A stretch of 64,000 nucleotides of DNA from Luteimonas sp. RC10 (GCF_014192745.1 NZ_JACHYJ010000004.1:124001-188000), one strand, 5' to 3'. Shown: positions 51,084 to 59,419, counted from the stretch's first letter. Notes: a model not told the origin generated them from the sequence alone. Program-made: numbers and translations.

Positions 51084-51243
51084 CTGGGATTCTCTAAAGA
51101 AGGATCGGGGATTCGGCTGAAGGACACGGAAGGCAGGGCCGCGCGCACGGCCTCACCCGGACAGGAAATGGCCGGGCAGGTCTTGTGGGGACATGCGGAT
51201 CGTCATCGGCGCCCCTCCCAAGGTGCCTTGCATCGCACGGCGG

Positions 51244-52254
51244 TCATTGCGGCGACCGGCTGCCGCACGAATCGCGGACCACCAGCACCGGGCGCAGCAG
51301 CGCGTCGTCGCCGGGCGGCGCGCCATCGACATGCGCTTCCAGGGCCACGAGCGCCTTGAGCGCGCGCGCGCCGAGTTCAGCGATGTCGACGCGCATCGTC
51401 GTTAGCGCCGGGTGAACGTAGCGTGCAAGCGGGATATCGTCGAAGCCAACAATTGCGACCTCATCCGGCGTGCGGACCCCACCCCGCCCCAGCGCATACA
51501 GGCAGCCGATCGCCATCATGTCGTTGGCTGCGAACACCGCATCGGGGCGCTCGTCCATCGCCAGCAAGGCCTCACCGGCCCGGTGGCCGGAATCCTCGTC
51601 GAACTGTCCCTTCAGTTCCCACGGGGCGTGGCCGACATTGGCCGCAGCCAGGCCATCGCGATAGCCGCGCAGGCGCTCGCGCGCATCGTCGTTGTCGTCC
51701 GGGCCGGTGATGAAGGCGATGCGGCGGTGTCCCGCGGCTGCCAGGTGACGGACCATTTCGCGGGCGCCGCCGTAGTTGTCGATGCCGATCGAGCGGTAGG
51801 CACTCTCGCCCGCGGCATTCATCAGCACCAGCGGCAGGCTGATATCGACGTTGCGCTCCAGGAAATCCGCGTCGTGGACATAGGGCGACATCAGCAGCAG
51901 CCCGTCGACGCGGCCGCGCATCGCCCGCAGTGCCGCGCCCTGCGCCTCGGGATTGCCGTGGTAGCTCGACACCAGCAGGTGCAGCCCCCGCGTGCGTGCG
52001 ACCTGGTCGACGCCGCGCATCAGCTCGGAGAAGAACTCGCCATGCAGGTCCGGCAGCACCACGCCGACGGTCTGCGTGCGCCGGCTGCTCAGGCTGCGCG
52101 CCGCGTGGTGCGGGCTGTAGCGCAACTGGGCCGCCGCCTCGGCCACCCGCCGCCGCACCGCATCGGCCACGTTCTGATGGCCGTTGAGGGCGCGCGACAC
52201 GGTGGCAACCGACACGTTGGCGGCCTTCGCGACGTCCTTGATGGTGACGCTCAT
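51244..52254 (-). CDS. LacI-family transcriptional repressor
   Basis: A 336-residue regulator. The N-terminal HTH and hinge helix read TIKDVAKAANVSVATVSRALNG and SPHHAARSL, followed by the periplasmic-binding-like effector domain (VGVVLPDLHGEFFSEL ... GFDDIPLARYVHPALTT). The ATG at 52252-52254 has GGAG five bases upstream; a GTG two codons earlier is possible. A palindrome TGTAAGCGTTTTCA 32 bp before the start indicates autoregulation. The same operator type precedes the GH144-type operon and lies beside the ABC ATPase/zwf genes. By analogy with sugar-locus LacI proteins it should repress until a product of the imported glycan binds; the inducer is unknown. Confidence 0.94.
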   Translation of the reverse strand: MSVTIKDVAKAANVSVATVSRALNGHQNVADAVRRRVAEAAAQLRYSPHHAARSLSSRRTQTVGVVLPDLHGEFFSELMRGVDQVARTRGLHLLVSSYHGNPEAQGAALRAMRGRVDGLLLMSPYVHDADFLERNVDISLPLVLMNAAGESAYRSIGIDNYGGAREMVRHLAAAGHRRIAFITGPDDNDDARERLRGYRDGLAAANVGHAPWELKGQFDEDSGHRAGEALLAMDERPDAVFAANDMMAIGCLYALGRGGVRTPDEVAIVGFDDIPLARYVHPALTTMRVDIAELGARALKALVALEAHVDGAPPGDDALLRPVLVVRDSCGSRSPQ

Positions 52255-52285
52255 CCCCACTCCGCTATGCGCGATTGCCGCGGAA

Positions 52286-52299
52286 TGTAAGCGTTTTCA
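52286..52299. promoter_or_regulatory. LacI-type operator upstream of lacI
   Basis: TGTAAGCGTTTTCA fits TGnAAnCGTTTnCA shared with the sites at 27135-27148 and 48050-48063. It lies 32 bp before the lacI start, suggesting negative autoregulation and, since the TonB receptor follows lacI without its own operator or an intervening terminator that I can see, control of the receptor as well. Confidence 0.75.
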
Positions 52300-52784
52300 T
52301 CCACCCATGTAATGCTGCAACGCAACAGATGCAGGGCGTGCGGCGGACGCGTGACGACCTGCAACCTGCCTCCTGTTCGCACGCGCCTTGGTCTGCGCAC
52401 TGGATCACCTCGAGCCAGTGCGTGTGCCATGAGACATCGGGACGCTGGACACGGCCGGGGCGCTGCGCGTACCCTGTTGCCCAGCAACCCCGGCCCCGTT
52501 CCGCCGCGGCGGCGCGTCGCTCCAGACGCCAGCCCGCCCGCGGTCGTCGCACCGGTCCGGGTCCGACGCCTTCCGATCTCCGCGCCTGTCGCCTGCAGAC
52601 GCGCTTCGCGCTTGGCGTACGGTCCGAAGACGTCCTCGCAGCACCGTTGTCCCTATCGCGCCGGCCGATGCCGCGCACCCGATCGGACCCGCGCCGCAGT
52701 GGCCGCCGTCCTGTCGCCACGCCCTGCCAATGATGCCTCGCCAGTGATCCCGCTCCCGAGCGACCCGATGCGGCCGCGCCCCGA
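52300..52784. other. About 485-bp spacer before scpA without a credible gene
   Basis: Beyond the lacI operator no conserved product is seen on either strand. One plus-strand frame (52312-52788) ends by overlapping the scpA start as ATGA, which is operon-like. Its protein is Arg/Pro/Ala-rich with AGA, AGG, GGA and CGA codons avoided by neighbouring genes, and no domain is recognisable, so I do not call it. The promoter of scpA-scpB-rluB must lie here but no clear -35/-10 pair was found. Confidence 0.5.
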
Positions 52785-53684
52785 ATGAGCCAGCCCGAGA
52801 CCGCGTCCGCGGCCGCAGGCCCCTCGCCCCAGCAGCAGGAAATGCCGCTGGCGCTGGTGCACGGCCAGCCGGTGCTGCAGATCCCGCAGGACCTGTACAT
52901 CCCGCCGGACGCGCTCGAGGTGATCCTGGAGGCCTTCGAAGGCCCGCTCGACCTGCTGCTGTACCTGATCCGCCGCCAGAACCTCGACATCCTCGATATC
53001 CCGGTGGCCGAGATCACCCAGCAATACGTCGACTACATCGGCGTGATGCAGGAACTGCGCTTCGAACTGGCCGCCGAGTACCTGGTCATGGCCGCGATCC
53101 TGGCCGAGATCAAATCGCGGATGCTGCTGCCGCGGCCGGCGATCGAGGAAGGCGATGAAGGCGACCCGCGCGCCGAACTGGTGCGCCGGCTGCAGGAGTA
53201 CGAACGCTTCAAGCAGGCGGCCGAGGACATCGACCGCCTGCCGCGCCAGGACCGCGACACCACGCCGGCGCAGGTCGCCCTGCCCGAGCGCCCGGTCAAC
53301 CGCGAGCCGCCGCAGGTGGAACTGCGCGAGATGCTGCTGGCCCTGCACGACGTGCTCAAGCGCGCCGAGCTGTTCACCGGGCATGCGATCCGGCGCGAGG
53401 CGCTGAGCGTGCGCCAGCGCATGGGCGAGGTGCTGACCCGGCTGGCCGGCGGCGCGTTCCACCGCTTCGAGTCGCTGTTCGAGCCCGAGGAAGGCCGGCT
53501 GGGCGTCGTGGTGACGTTCCTGTCGATCCTCGAGCTCACCAAGGAACGCCTGCTCGATATCGTGCAGGAAGCGCCGCTGGCGCCGATCTACATCAAGTCG
53601 CTGGCCAGCGCCGACGGCGAGGCACCGCCGACGCGTTTTTCCAGCGAGTTCGACGACGACGTCCCTGACGCGCCGCAGTCCTGA
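52785..53684 (+). CDS. scpA: Segregation and condensation protein A (kleisin)
   Basis: A 299-residue kleisin that bridges the Smc heads. The N-terminal Smc-binding block is ILEAFEGPLDLLLYLIRRQNLDILDIPVAEITQQY (about 46-80; cited in pieces EAFEGPLDLLLYLI and RRQNLDILDIPVAEI). It is followed by AAEYLVMAAILAEIKSRMLLPRP, a middle charged ScpB-binding region, and the C-terminal winged helix VVVTFLSILELTKERLLDIVQ. It has about 40 extra N-terminal residues, Gln/Ala/Pro-rich. The ATG at 52785 has no strong Shine-Dalgarno. It is followed after 34 bp by scpB and then rluB. Its partner smc is in the same window at 22.2-25.7 kb. Confidence 0.95.
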   Translation: MSQPETASAAAGPSPQQQEMPLALVHGQPVLQIPQDLYIPPDALEVILEAFEGPLDLLLYLIRRQNLDILDIPVAEITQQYVDYIGVMQELRFELAAEYLVMAAILAEIKSRMLLPRPAIEEGDEGDPRAELVRRLQEYERFKQAAEDIDRLPRQDRDTTPAQVALPERPVNREPPQVELREMLLALHDVLKRAELFTGHAIRREALSVRQRMGEVLTRLAGGAFHRFESLFEPEEGRLGVVVTFLSILELTKERLLDIVQEAPLAPIYIKSLASADGEAPPTRFSSEFDDDVPDAPQS

Positions 53685-53718
53685 CCCCTTCTTTTTTCTG
53701 GATCTTCCGACCCTCCCG

Positions 53719-54549
53719 ATGGACCAGACCCTGATCAACCGCATCGTCGAGGCCGCCCTGCTCGCCTCCACGCAGCCGCTGACCGTCGCCCAGCTCGGTG
53801 CGCTGTTCACGCTCGACGAGGCCCCGCCCGACGACAGCCTGAAGCAGGCCCTGGCCGAACTGCAGGCCGCCTGCGCCGAGCGCGGCGTCGAACTGGTGGA
53901 GCTGGCCTCGGGCTGGCGCTATCAGGTCAAGAGCGACGTCCACGGCTGGGTGGCGCGGCTGTGGAGCGAGCGGCAGACCAAGTACACCCGCGCCACGCTC
54001 GAGACGCTGGCACTGATCGCCTACCGCCAGCCGATCACCCGCGGCGAGATCGAACAGGTCCGCGGCGTGGCGACCAACAGCAACATCATCAAGGCCCTCG
54101 AAGAGCGCGAGTGGATCCGCGTCGTCGGCCACCGCGACATGCCCGGCCGCCCCGAACTGCTGGGCACCACCAAGGCGTTCCTCGATTACTTCGGCCTCAA
54201 GCGGCTCGACGAACTGCCCCCGCTGTCCGAGCTCAAGGATTTCGCCGAGCTCGACCCGCAACTGCGCCTGGCCGGCGCCGAGGGCGGCAGCGACGAGGGC
54301 ACGCGCGGGATCGGCGGCATCGCCGGACACGACGATGTCGACCCGGCTGCCCACGACGATGCCAACGCCGACAGCACCCCACCGTCCGAAGCGTCGGACG
54401 CCGACCCATCGGATGAGGCCCCGGCCTCGTCGCAAGCCTCACCGCAAGACCTGCCGCCGGACGCACCGTCCGACACCTCACCTTCCACGCACACTGACGA
54501 AGACCCCGCCCTCGCCGCCGACGGCGACAGCGACCGGAGCCCCACATGA
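53719..54549 (+). CDS. scpB: Segregation and condensation protein B
   Basis: A 276-residue protein whose first about 185 residues form the two winged-helix domains of ScpB (IVEAALLASTQPLTVAQL; TRATLETLALIAYRQPITRGEIEQVRG; LGTTKAFLDYFGLKRLDELPPL). It dimerises and binds ScpA in the condensin. The last about 85 residues are an Asp/Ser/Pro/Ala-rich acidic tail, presumably disordered and not part of the core family. The stop overlaps the rluB start as ATGA, the conserved scpB-rluB arrangement. Confidence 0.95.
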   Translation: MDQTLINRIVEAALLASTQPLTVAQLGALFTLDEAPPDDSLKQALAELQAACAERGVELVELASGWRYQVKSDVHGWVARLWSERQTKYTRATLETLALIAYRQPITRGEIEQVRGVATNSNIIKALEEREWIRVVGHRDMPGRPELLGTTKAFLDYFGLKRLDELPPLSELKDFAELDPQLRLAGAEGGSDEGTRGIGGIAGHDDVDPAAHDDANADSTPPSEASDADPSDEAPASSQASPQDLPPDAPSDTSPSTHTDEDPALAADGDSDRSPT

Positions 54550-56141
54550 CGCAGCAACGCAACACCGAAAAACCCGCACGCACCCTGTCGCTCAAGCGCG
54601 GCGAGACGCCTGCCGCCGAGGCCGCGCCGCGCCTGGAAGAACGCCTGCACAAGGTGCTCGCGCAGGCCGGGCTGGGCTCGCGCCGCGCGCTCGAGCAGCG
54701 CATCGCCGACGGCCTGGTCAAGGTCAACGGCGAGGTCGCGCAGACCGGCATGTCGATCAAGGGCGGCGACCGCATCGAACTCGACGGCAAGGTCTTCGTC
54801 GCCAGCGCGCTGACCGAGCCGGCGCGCGTGCTGATCTACAACAAGCCCGAGGGCGAAGTCACCACGCGTGAAGACCCCGAAGGCCGGCCGACGATCTTCG
54901 ATGCCCTGCCCGCGCTGAAGGGCGCGCGCTGGATCGCGATCGGCCGCCTGGACATCAACACCACCGGCCTGTTGCTGCTCACCACCGACGGTGAGCTCGC
55001 CAACGCGATGATGCACCCCTCCTACGAGGTCGAGCGCGAGTACGTGTGTCGCGTGCGCGCCCCCGAGGGCGAGGACACGGTCTCGGAGAAGATCGTCGAT
55101 CGGCTGCGCCGCGGCGTCGCGCTCGAGGACGGGCCGGCGAAGTTCGACGAGATCGAGCGCATCGGCGGCACCGAATCGCACGACTGGTTCCAGGTGCTGC
55201 TCAAGGAAGGCCGCAACCGCGAAGTCCGCCGCCTGTGGGAATCGCAGGGCTGCCAGGTCAGCCGGCTCAAGCGCGTGCGCTACGGCCAGGTCGTGCTGCC
55301 GCAGCCGCTGCTGCGCGGCCAGTCGCAGGAACTGCCCGACGCGCAGGTCGAGGCGCTGCGCAAGGAACTCAAGCTCGAGGAAGGCCCGCCGCCGGCGCTG
55401 ACGCTGCAACCGGTGATCGGCCAGCGCAAGGCCGCCAAGTCGACCGTGCACCTGGGCAAGGGTGGCGCCGGCAAGGCCTACGTCAACGGGCACACCAGCG
55501 GCGCCGACGAAGGCCGCGAACTGCGCCGCTTCGACCACGTGCGCGAAGACCGCGGTCGTGGTCGCGGTGGTCCGCGCAAGCCGCATGGCGGCCTGACCGT
55601 GAGCGGCGATGCCGCCGCCAAGCAGTCGCACAAGCCGTTCAAGCAGCGCGCCGACAAGGGTGCGCGTGCGCTGCCCGAGGGCAACCCCGCCGCCTTCCGC
55701 ACCTGGTACGTGCCCGATGGCGTGGAGACCGGCCCCAGCGGCCATCGCAACGCCGACGGCCGCGGCCCCAAGAAGCCCTACGGCGGTGCCGGCGCGAAGA
55801 AGCGCGGCCCCGGCGGTCCGGGCGGACAAGGTCCGCGCGGCGGCGGCCAGGGCCCTTGGTCCTCCAAGCCGGCCGGCGCTGGCGCAGGTCGTCCGCGCGC
55901 CCCGTATGGTCATCCCGACAGCGCCCCGACGTTCCCGTCCGACCACGCCAACCCCGGCAGCTTCAACCCCAACGCCGGCCCGCGCGGCCCGCGTCCGGGC
56001 GGCAACCGCGGCCCGAAGGGGGCAGGCGCCCGTGGTCCGGGTGGCGGCAATCGCGGACCGGGTGGCCCAGGCGGCGGCCGCGGCCCCGGCGGTCGTCCGC
56101 CCGGCGGCGGCAACCGCGGTCCGCGCGGTGGCGGTCGCTGA
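54546..56141 (+). CDS. rluB: 23S rRNA pseudouridine(2605) synthase with long Arg/Gly-rich tail
   Basis: A 531-residue RsuA-family pseudouridine synthase that modifies helix 89-90 region uridine 2605 (E. coli numbering) of 23S rRNA. The S4 RNA-binding domain covers about 30-75 (RLHKVLAQAGLGSRRALEQRI) and the catalytic domain 90-270 contains nucleophile Asp136 in GRLDINTTGLLLL plus LKEGRNREVRRLWES. After about residue 285 a low-complexity tail follows, first Lys/Gly-rich, then from about 420 dense RG/RGG, GPGG and PGG repeats to the end. The tail doubles the protein's length relative to the catalytic core and probably binds RNA non-specifically. RluB tails vary in related genera. Translation is coupled to scpB (ATGA overlap). 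Confidence 0.94.
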   Translation: MTQQRNTEKPARTLSLKRGETPAAEAAPRLEERLHKVLAQAGLGSRRALEQRIADGLVKVNGEVAQTGMSIKGGDRIELDGKVFVASALTEPARVLIYNKPEGEVTTREDPEGRPTIFDALPALKGARWIAIGRLDINTTGLLLLTTDGELANAMMHPSYEVEREYVCRVRAPEGEDTVSEKIVDRLRRGVALEDGPAKFDEIERIGGTESHDWFQVLLKEGRNREVRRLWESQGCQVSRLKRVRYGQVVLPQPLLRGQSQELPDAQVEALRKELKLEEGPPPALTLQPVIGQRKAAKSTVHLGKGGAGKAYVNGHTSGADEGRELRRFDHVREDRGRGRGGPRKPHGGLTVSGDAAAKQSHKPFKQRADKGARALPEGNPAAFRTWYVPDGVETGPSGHRNADGRGPKKPYGGAGAKKRGPGGPGGQGPRGGGQGPWSSKPAGAGAGRPRAPYGHPDSAPTFPSDHANPGSFNPNAGPRGPRPGGNRGPKGAGARGPGGGNRGPGGPGGGRGPGGRPPGGGNRGPRGGGR

Positions 56142-56165
56142 GGCCAGCGACCAGTCGTGCATCAA

Positions 56166-56189
56166 ACACGGGGCCTTCGGGCCCCGTGT
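56166..56189 (+). terminator. Terminator-type hairpin after rluB
   Basis: ACACGGGGCC and GGCCCCGTGT form a perfect 10-bp stem closed by the stable TTCG tetraloop, 24 bp after the rluB stop. A U-run is missing, so termination is likely but may be incomplete or act mainly as a 3' end stabiliser. Confidence 0.65.
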
Positions 56190-56196
56190 CGTGTCC

Positions 56197-56660
56197 GGCA
56201 TATCAGCGACCGAAACGGCCCTCTCCCTCCCCCGCTTGCGGGGCATTGCGCCCTTCACGGGTGGAGGGTTGGGGTGGGGGCCGCTTTCCTGGGGAAAGCC
56301 CATGCCCCCCCACCCGACGCGCGTGGCGCGCCGGCCTCCCCCGCTCGCGGGGGAGGCGAAGAGCGTGGTGCCTCGCTTTCTCCGTGCCCGGCTGAATTGC
56401 TTCCGTGCGCACAACTCCGGACACATCAGCAACCGAAACGTCGGACGCCCTTCTCCCTCCCCCGCTTGCGGGGCATTGCGCCCTTTACGGGTGGAGGGTT
56501 GGGGTGGGGGCGCTTTTCCCGGGAAAGCCCATGCCCCCACCCGACGCGCGTGGCGCGTCGGCCTCCCCGCACGCGGGGGAGGCGAAGCGCATCGTGCATT
56601 CGCGCAAGGAGCGCCTGCCTCCTTCCCGCTTGCGTAGCATCGCGCTCCTTGGCGGGCGCT
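56197..56660. repeat. Two tandem copies of a 230-bp GC-rich intergenic repeat
   Basis: CCCGCTTGCGGGGCATTGCG occurs at 56231 and 56461, exactly 230 bp apart. Similarity extends from about 56202 (ATCAGC(g/a)ACCGAAAC) to about 56420 in copy 1 and to about 56600 in copy 2. Each copy holds a GGTGGAGGGTTGGGGTGGGGG tract, a GGGAAAGCCCATGCCCCC stretch, and ACGCGCGTGGCGCGT-type plus CCCGCNCGCGGGGGAGG palindromes. The second copy is followed by a degenerate third start. No ORF through it has a plausible product. It lies between the convergent rluB and omega-amidase genes. Confidence 0.85.
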
Positions 56661-56670
56661 TTCGCGGGGA

Positions 56671-57474
56671 TCAGGGGTCGAGGATTTCGAAGCGGTCGGC
56701 GTCGAGCATCGCGGGGAACCGTTCGCGGTGTGCGGCCAGTTCCGATGCCAGCAGCGTCGTGGTCGAGGCGACTTCGGCGTCCGTGCACTCACTCAGCGGG
56801 GTGCCGAGGAAATCGAGCACGGCACTGTTGCCGCTGTAGTCCAGGCCGTTGCCATCGCGGCCGACGCGGTTGACGCCGACCACGTAGCACAGGTTCTCGA
56901 TCGCGCGTGCACGCAGCAGCGTTTTCCACGCGTACGCACGCGCCGCCGGCCAGTTCGCCACGAACAGCTGCAGATCGAAGTCCAGTTGCCCCGGACGCTC
57001 GACATCGAAGCGATTGCGGCAGAACACCGGAAAACGCAGGTCGTAGCAGACCTGCGGATTGATCCGCCAGCCCTTGAGCTCGACCGTCAGCCGCGCCCGC
57101 CCCGGCGCGTAGCGCTTGTGCTCGCCGGCGTAGCGAAACAGGTGCCGCTTGTCGTACCACTGCAGCGCGCCATCGGGCGTGGCCCAGAGCATGCGGTTGT
57201 AGACGCCGTCGCCGTCGCGCAGTTGCACGCTGCCGGTCACGGCCGCATCGAGCGCGGCAGCCTGCGCGCGGATCCAGGCCACGGTGGGTCCGTCCATGTC
57301 TTCGGCGCGGTCGATCGCGTCGTTGCTGAAGCCGCTGGTGAACGTCTCGGGCAGCACCACCAGATCGCTGAGGCCACGCAGCGGCGCGATCAGGCCGCCG
57401 TAGTAATCGCGATTGGCCTCCGGGTCGTGCCAGATCGTGGCGCCCTGGACGATGGAAACGCGGAGGTTGTGCAT
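56671..57474 (-). CDS. Carbon-nitrogen hydrolase, omega-amidase type (YafV/Nit2-like)
   Basis: A 267-residue nitrilase-superfamily enzyme with the catalytic triad Glu43 (VLPETFTSG), Lys109 (YDKRHLF) and Cys143 (NPQVCYDLRFP). The pattern DKRHLFRYAGEHKRYAPG and NPQVCYDLRFPVF is that of omega-amidases such as E. coli YafV, which hydrolyse 2-oxoglutaramate or 2-oxosuccinamate, by-products of methionine and aromatic transamination. mtnA elsewhere in the window belongs to the same methionine salvage context, but they are not linked. The start MHNLRVSIVQG is family-typical. It is downstream of the GT39-like gene on the same strand, 95 bp away. Confidence 0.93.
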   Translation of the reverse strand: MHNLRVSIVQGATIWHDPEANRDYYGGLIAPLRGLSDLVVLPETFTSGFSNDAIDRAEDMDGPTVAWIRAQAAALDAAVTGSVQLRDGDGVYNRMLWATPDGALQWYDKRHLFRYAGEHKRYAPGRARLTVELKGWRINPQVCYDLRFPVFCRNRFDVERPGQLDFDLQLFVANWPAARAYAWKTLLRARAIENLCYVVGVNRVGRDGNGLDYSGNSAVLDFLGTPLSECTDAEVASTTTLLASELAAHRERFPAMLDADRFEILDP

Positions 57475-57568
57475 GCTGCGGCCCTGTCGACGACCGCGAC
57501 GCGGCCGGACCCCCGATTCTCGTCCGCGCCGCCTGCCGACTCAAGCCAGGCAGCCGCGGCGCCTGCGA

Positions 57569-59419
57569 TCACTCAGGCGCGGCAACGCGCAGCGGTTGCT
57601 CGGCCCAGCGCTCGACCGAGCCGTCGCGGCCGACGATCTCCAGCCCCAGCCAGTACAGGCCCGGCGGCCGGTCGCGCAGATCAAGCGTCGCGGTAAAGGC
57701 GATGTCCGGCTGCCCGGGATCGTGCGAGCGTCCCTGCAGGAAGCCGCCGACGAACGTGTTGCGCAGCCCGTAGTGGGCGGTGGCGACAGGCGCGCCGTCC
57801 AACGTCACCACGACCGACTCGACACCGGCGACGTCCTTGATCGCCCAGCCGCTCACCTCGACCTGCCCGGCCACGCGAGCACCCGGCGCCGGCGCATCGA
57901 TATGCGCCACGACAGGCGTGACGCAATCAGCGGCCGGCGCAGCGTCGCGATCGAAGCGCAGCAACACGAAGCGCTGTCCGCCGCGATCGACGTTGACCAC
58001 GCGCGTCACCGGCAGGCTGCCCAGCGTTGCGCACAGTTGCTGATAGCGCTCGAGCAACGCGCTGAACTTCACGTCGGTCGCGCCCACCACCACCAGCGCC
58101 GGGCGACCGCCCAGTTCCGCGCGGTCATCGAGCTGCAGCCCCCAGAGCTGGAGCTGCGGCGCGCGGCCATGATGGCGGTTGATAGGATGATCGAGCACGC
58201 GGATGTCCGGATCCCCCAGCGCGAAACCCAGTTCGGCACCGATCTTGAAATTGTCGGCGACGAGCACCGTGTCGTCGGGCATGTCGGCCCGCACCTCGCG
58301 CACCGCATCGGCCAACTGGTCCCAGCCGGCGAAGTTCGACGGGTACCACTTCAGCGCCGTGGCACGCTCGCGCACCTGCGGCGAGGACACCGCGACGTAG
58401 TAGCCGTTGACCAGCAAGAAGCCCGCAACCAGCGACGCCCAGGTCAGCGCCTGCAACCAGCGCGGCCAGCCCACCAGTACGAAGCCGGCCAGTGGCAGCA
58501 GCGCCAGATAGCCCGGCAGCGGCCAGTGGAAGCTGACGCGTTCGGTATCGGCGACGAAGCCGAGCGCGAAGAACCCGACGACGATCAACGCGCCGCACAG
58601 CGCGAGGAACCGCGCGGCATCGTCGGGCATGCGGCGCATGCGCCAGGCCGCGAGCGCGAGCACCGCGAACACCAGCGGCGTCACCAAACCTGCCTGGATC
58701 ACCAGGAACTGCCAGCCGTCGAGGTGGAACGCCCACGGGTGACGGTCGACCATCTGGAAGCGCAGCCCGGCCTCGGCGTTGGCGAGATTCCAGGCCAGCA
58801 GCGGCCCCCAGGCGGCGGCGCCGAACGCGATCGCGATCCACACCCGCGGGTCGCGCAAGGCCAAGCGACCGGACGGCAGCGACGCCAGCGCGACGATGCC
58901 CACGGCGATCACTGCGATGAAGCGGTAATGGCTCAACGCGCCCAGCGCCAGGCCGAGCGCAAGCAACAGCGACGCACCGTAGGTCACCCCGCGCAGCAAG
59001 CGCGTGCCGGCGTCCAGGCACAGCACCGTCGCCAGCGCCAGCACCGCATCGGGCAATGCCATCACCCCGAGCGAGCCCAGCAGCGGCAACAACAGCGCCA
59101 GGCAGCCGGTGGTCCAGGCCGCATCGGCGTCGAACTCGCGCGCGGTCAGGCGCACCAACAGCCACGGCACCAGCGCCGAGATCGCGACGAACGGCAGGCG
59201 CACCGCCAGCAGTCCATCGCCGAAGAGCTCGGTGCCCAGCCGGATCAACCAGGCGGTCAGCCCCGGCAGATCCGAGTAGGCCCAGGCCAGCCGCTGCCCC
59301 TCGAGCCAGTAGAAGGCCTCGTCGACGAACAGCGGCAAGCGCATCGCGATCGCCAGCTTCAGCGCGACGACCAGCACCCACAGCGCAATGAACACCGTGC
59401 GCATTTCGATCCGCCGCAT
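57569..59419 (-). CDS. Glycosyltransferase family 39-like polytopic membrane protein with C-terminal beta domain
   Basis: A 616-residue integral membrane protein. About eleven to twelve hydrophobic helices fill residues 8-365, starting with the first periplasmic-loop motif LFVDEAFYW (Asp33-Glu34), the acidic pair essential in ArnT/PMT-type GT-C enzymes. These transfer a sugar from a polyprenyl-phosphate carrier in the periplasm. Residues 370-500 form a soluble domain and about 515-616 an Ig-like beta-sandwich (VVAHIDAPAPGARVAGQVEVSGWAIKDVAG). The acceptor (lipid A, protein or polysaccharide) is unknown. An in-frame Met at 59404 is an alternative start. It is divergent from moxR with a 51-bp spacer. 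Confidence 0.85.
   Translation of the reverse strand: MRRIEMRTVFIALWVLVVALKLAIAMRLPLFVDEAFYWLEGQRLAWAYSDLPGLTAWLIRLGTELFGDGLLAVRLPFVAISALVPWLLVRLTAREFDADAAWTTGCLALLLPLLGSLGVMALPDAVLALATVLCLDAGTRLLRGVTYGASLLLALGLALGALSHYRFIAVIAVGIVALASLPSGRLALRDPRVWIAIAFGAAAWGPLLAWNLANAEAGLRFQMVDRHPWAFHLDGWQFLVIQAGLVTPLVFAVLALAAWRMRRMPDDAARFLALCGALIVVGFFALGFVADTERVSFHWPLPGYLALLPLAGFVLVGWPRWLQALTWASLVAGFLLVNGYYVAVSSPQVRERATALKWYPSNFAGWDQLADAVREVRADMPDDTVLVADNFKIGAELGFALGDPDIRVLDHPINRHHGRAPQLQLWGLQLDDRAELGGRPALVVVGATDVKFSALLERYQQLCATLGSLPVTRVVNVDRGGQRFVLLRFDRDAAPAADCVTPVVAHIDAPAPGARVAGQVEVSGWAIKDVAGVESVVVTLDGAPVATAHYGLRNTFVGGFLQGRSHDPGQPDIAFTATLDLRDRPPGLYWLGLEIVGRDGSVERWAEQPLRVAAPE

Noticed and set aside
48066-51359. 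Open frame of 1097 codons antisense to the TonB-dependent receptor
   Set aside because: The receptor has signal peptide, plug and barrel motifs on the minus strand; the antisense frame has neither start context nor domains.
52312-52788. Possible small gene overlapping the scpA start by ATGA
   Set aside because: Arg/Pro-rich product, rare codons and no domain; kept only as an open question in the spacer entry.
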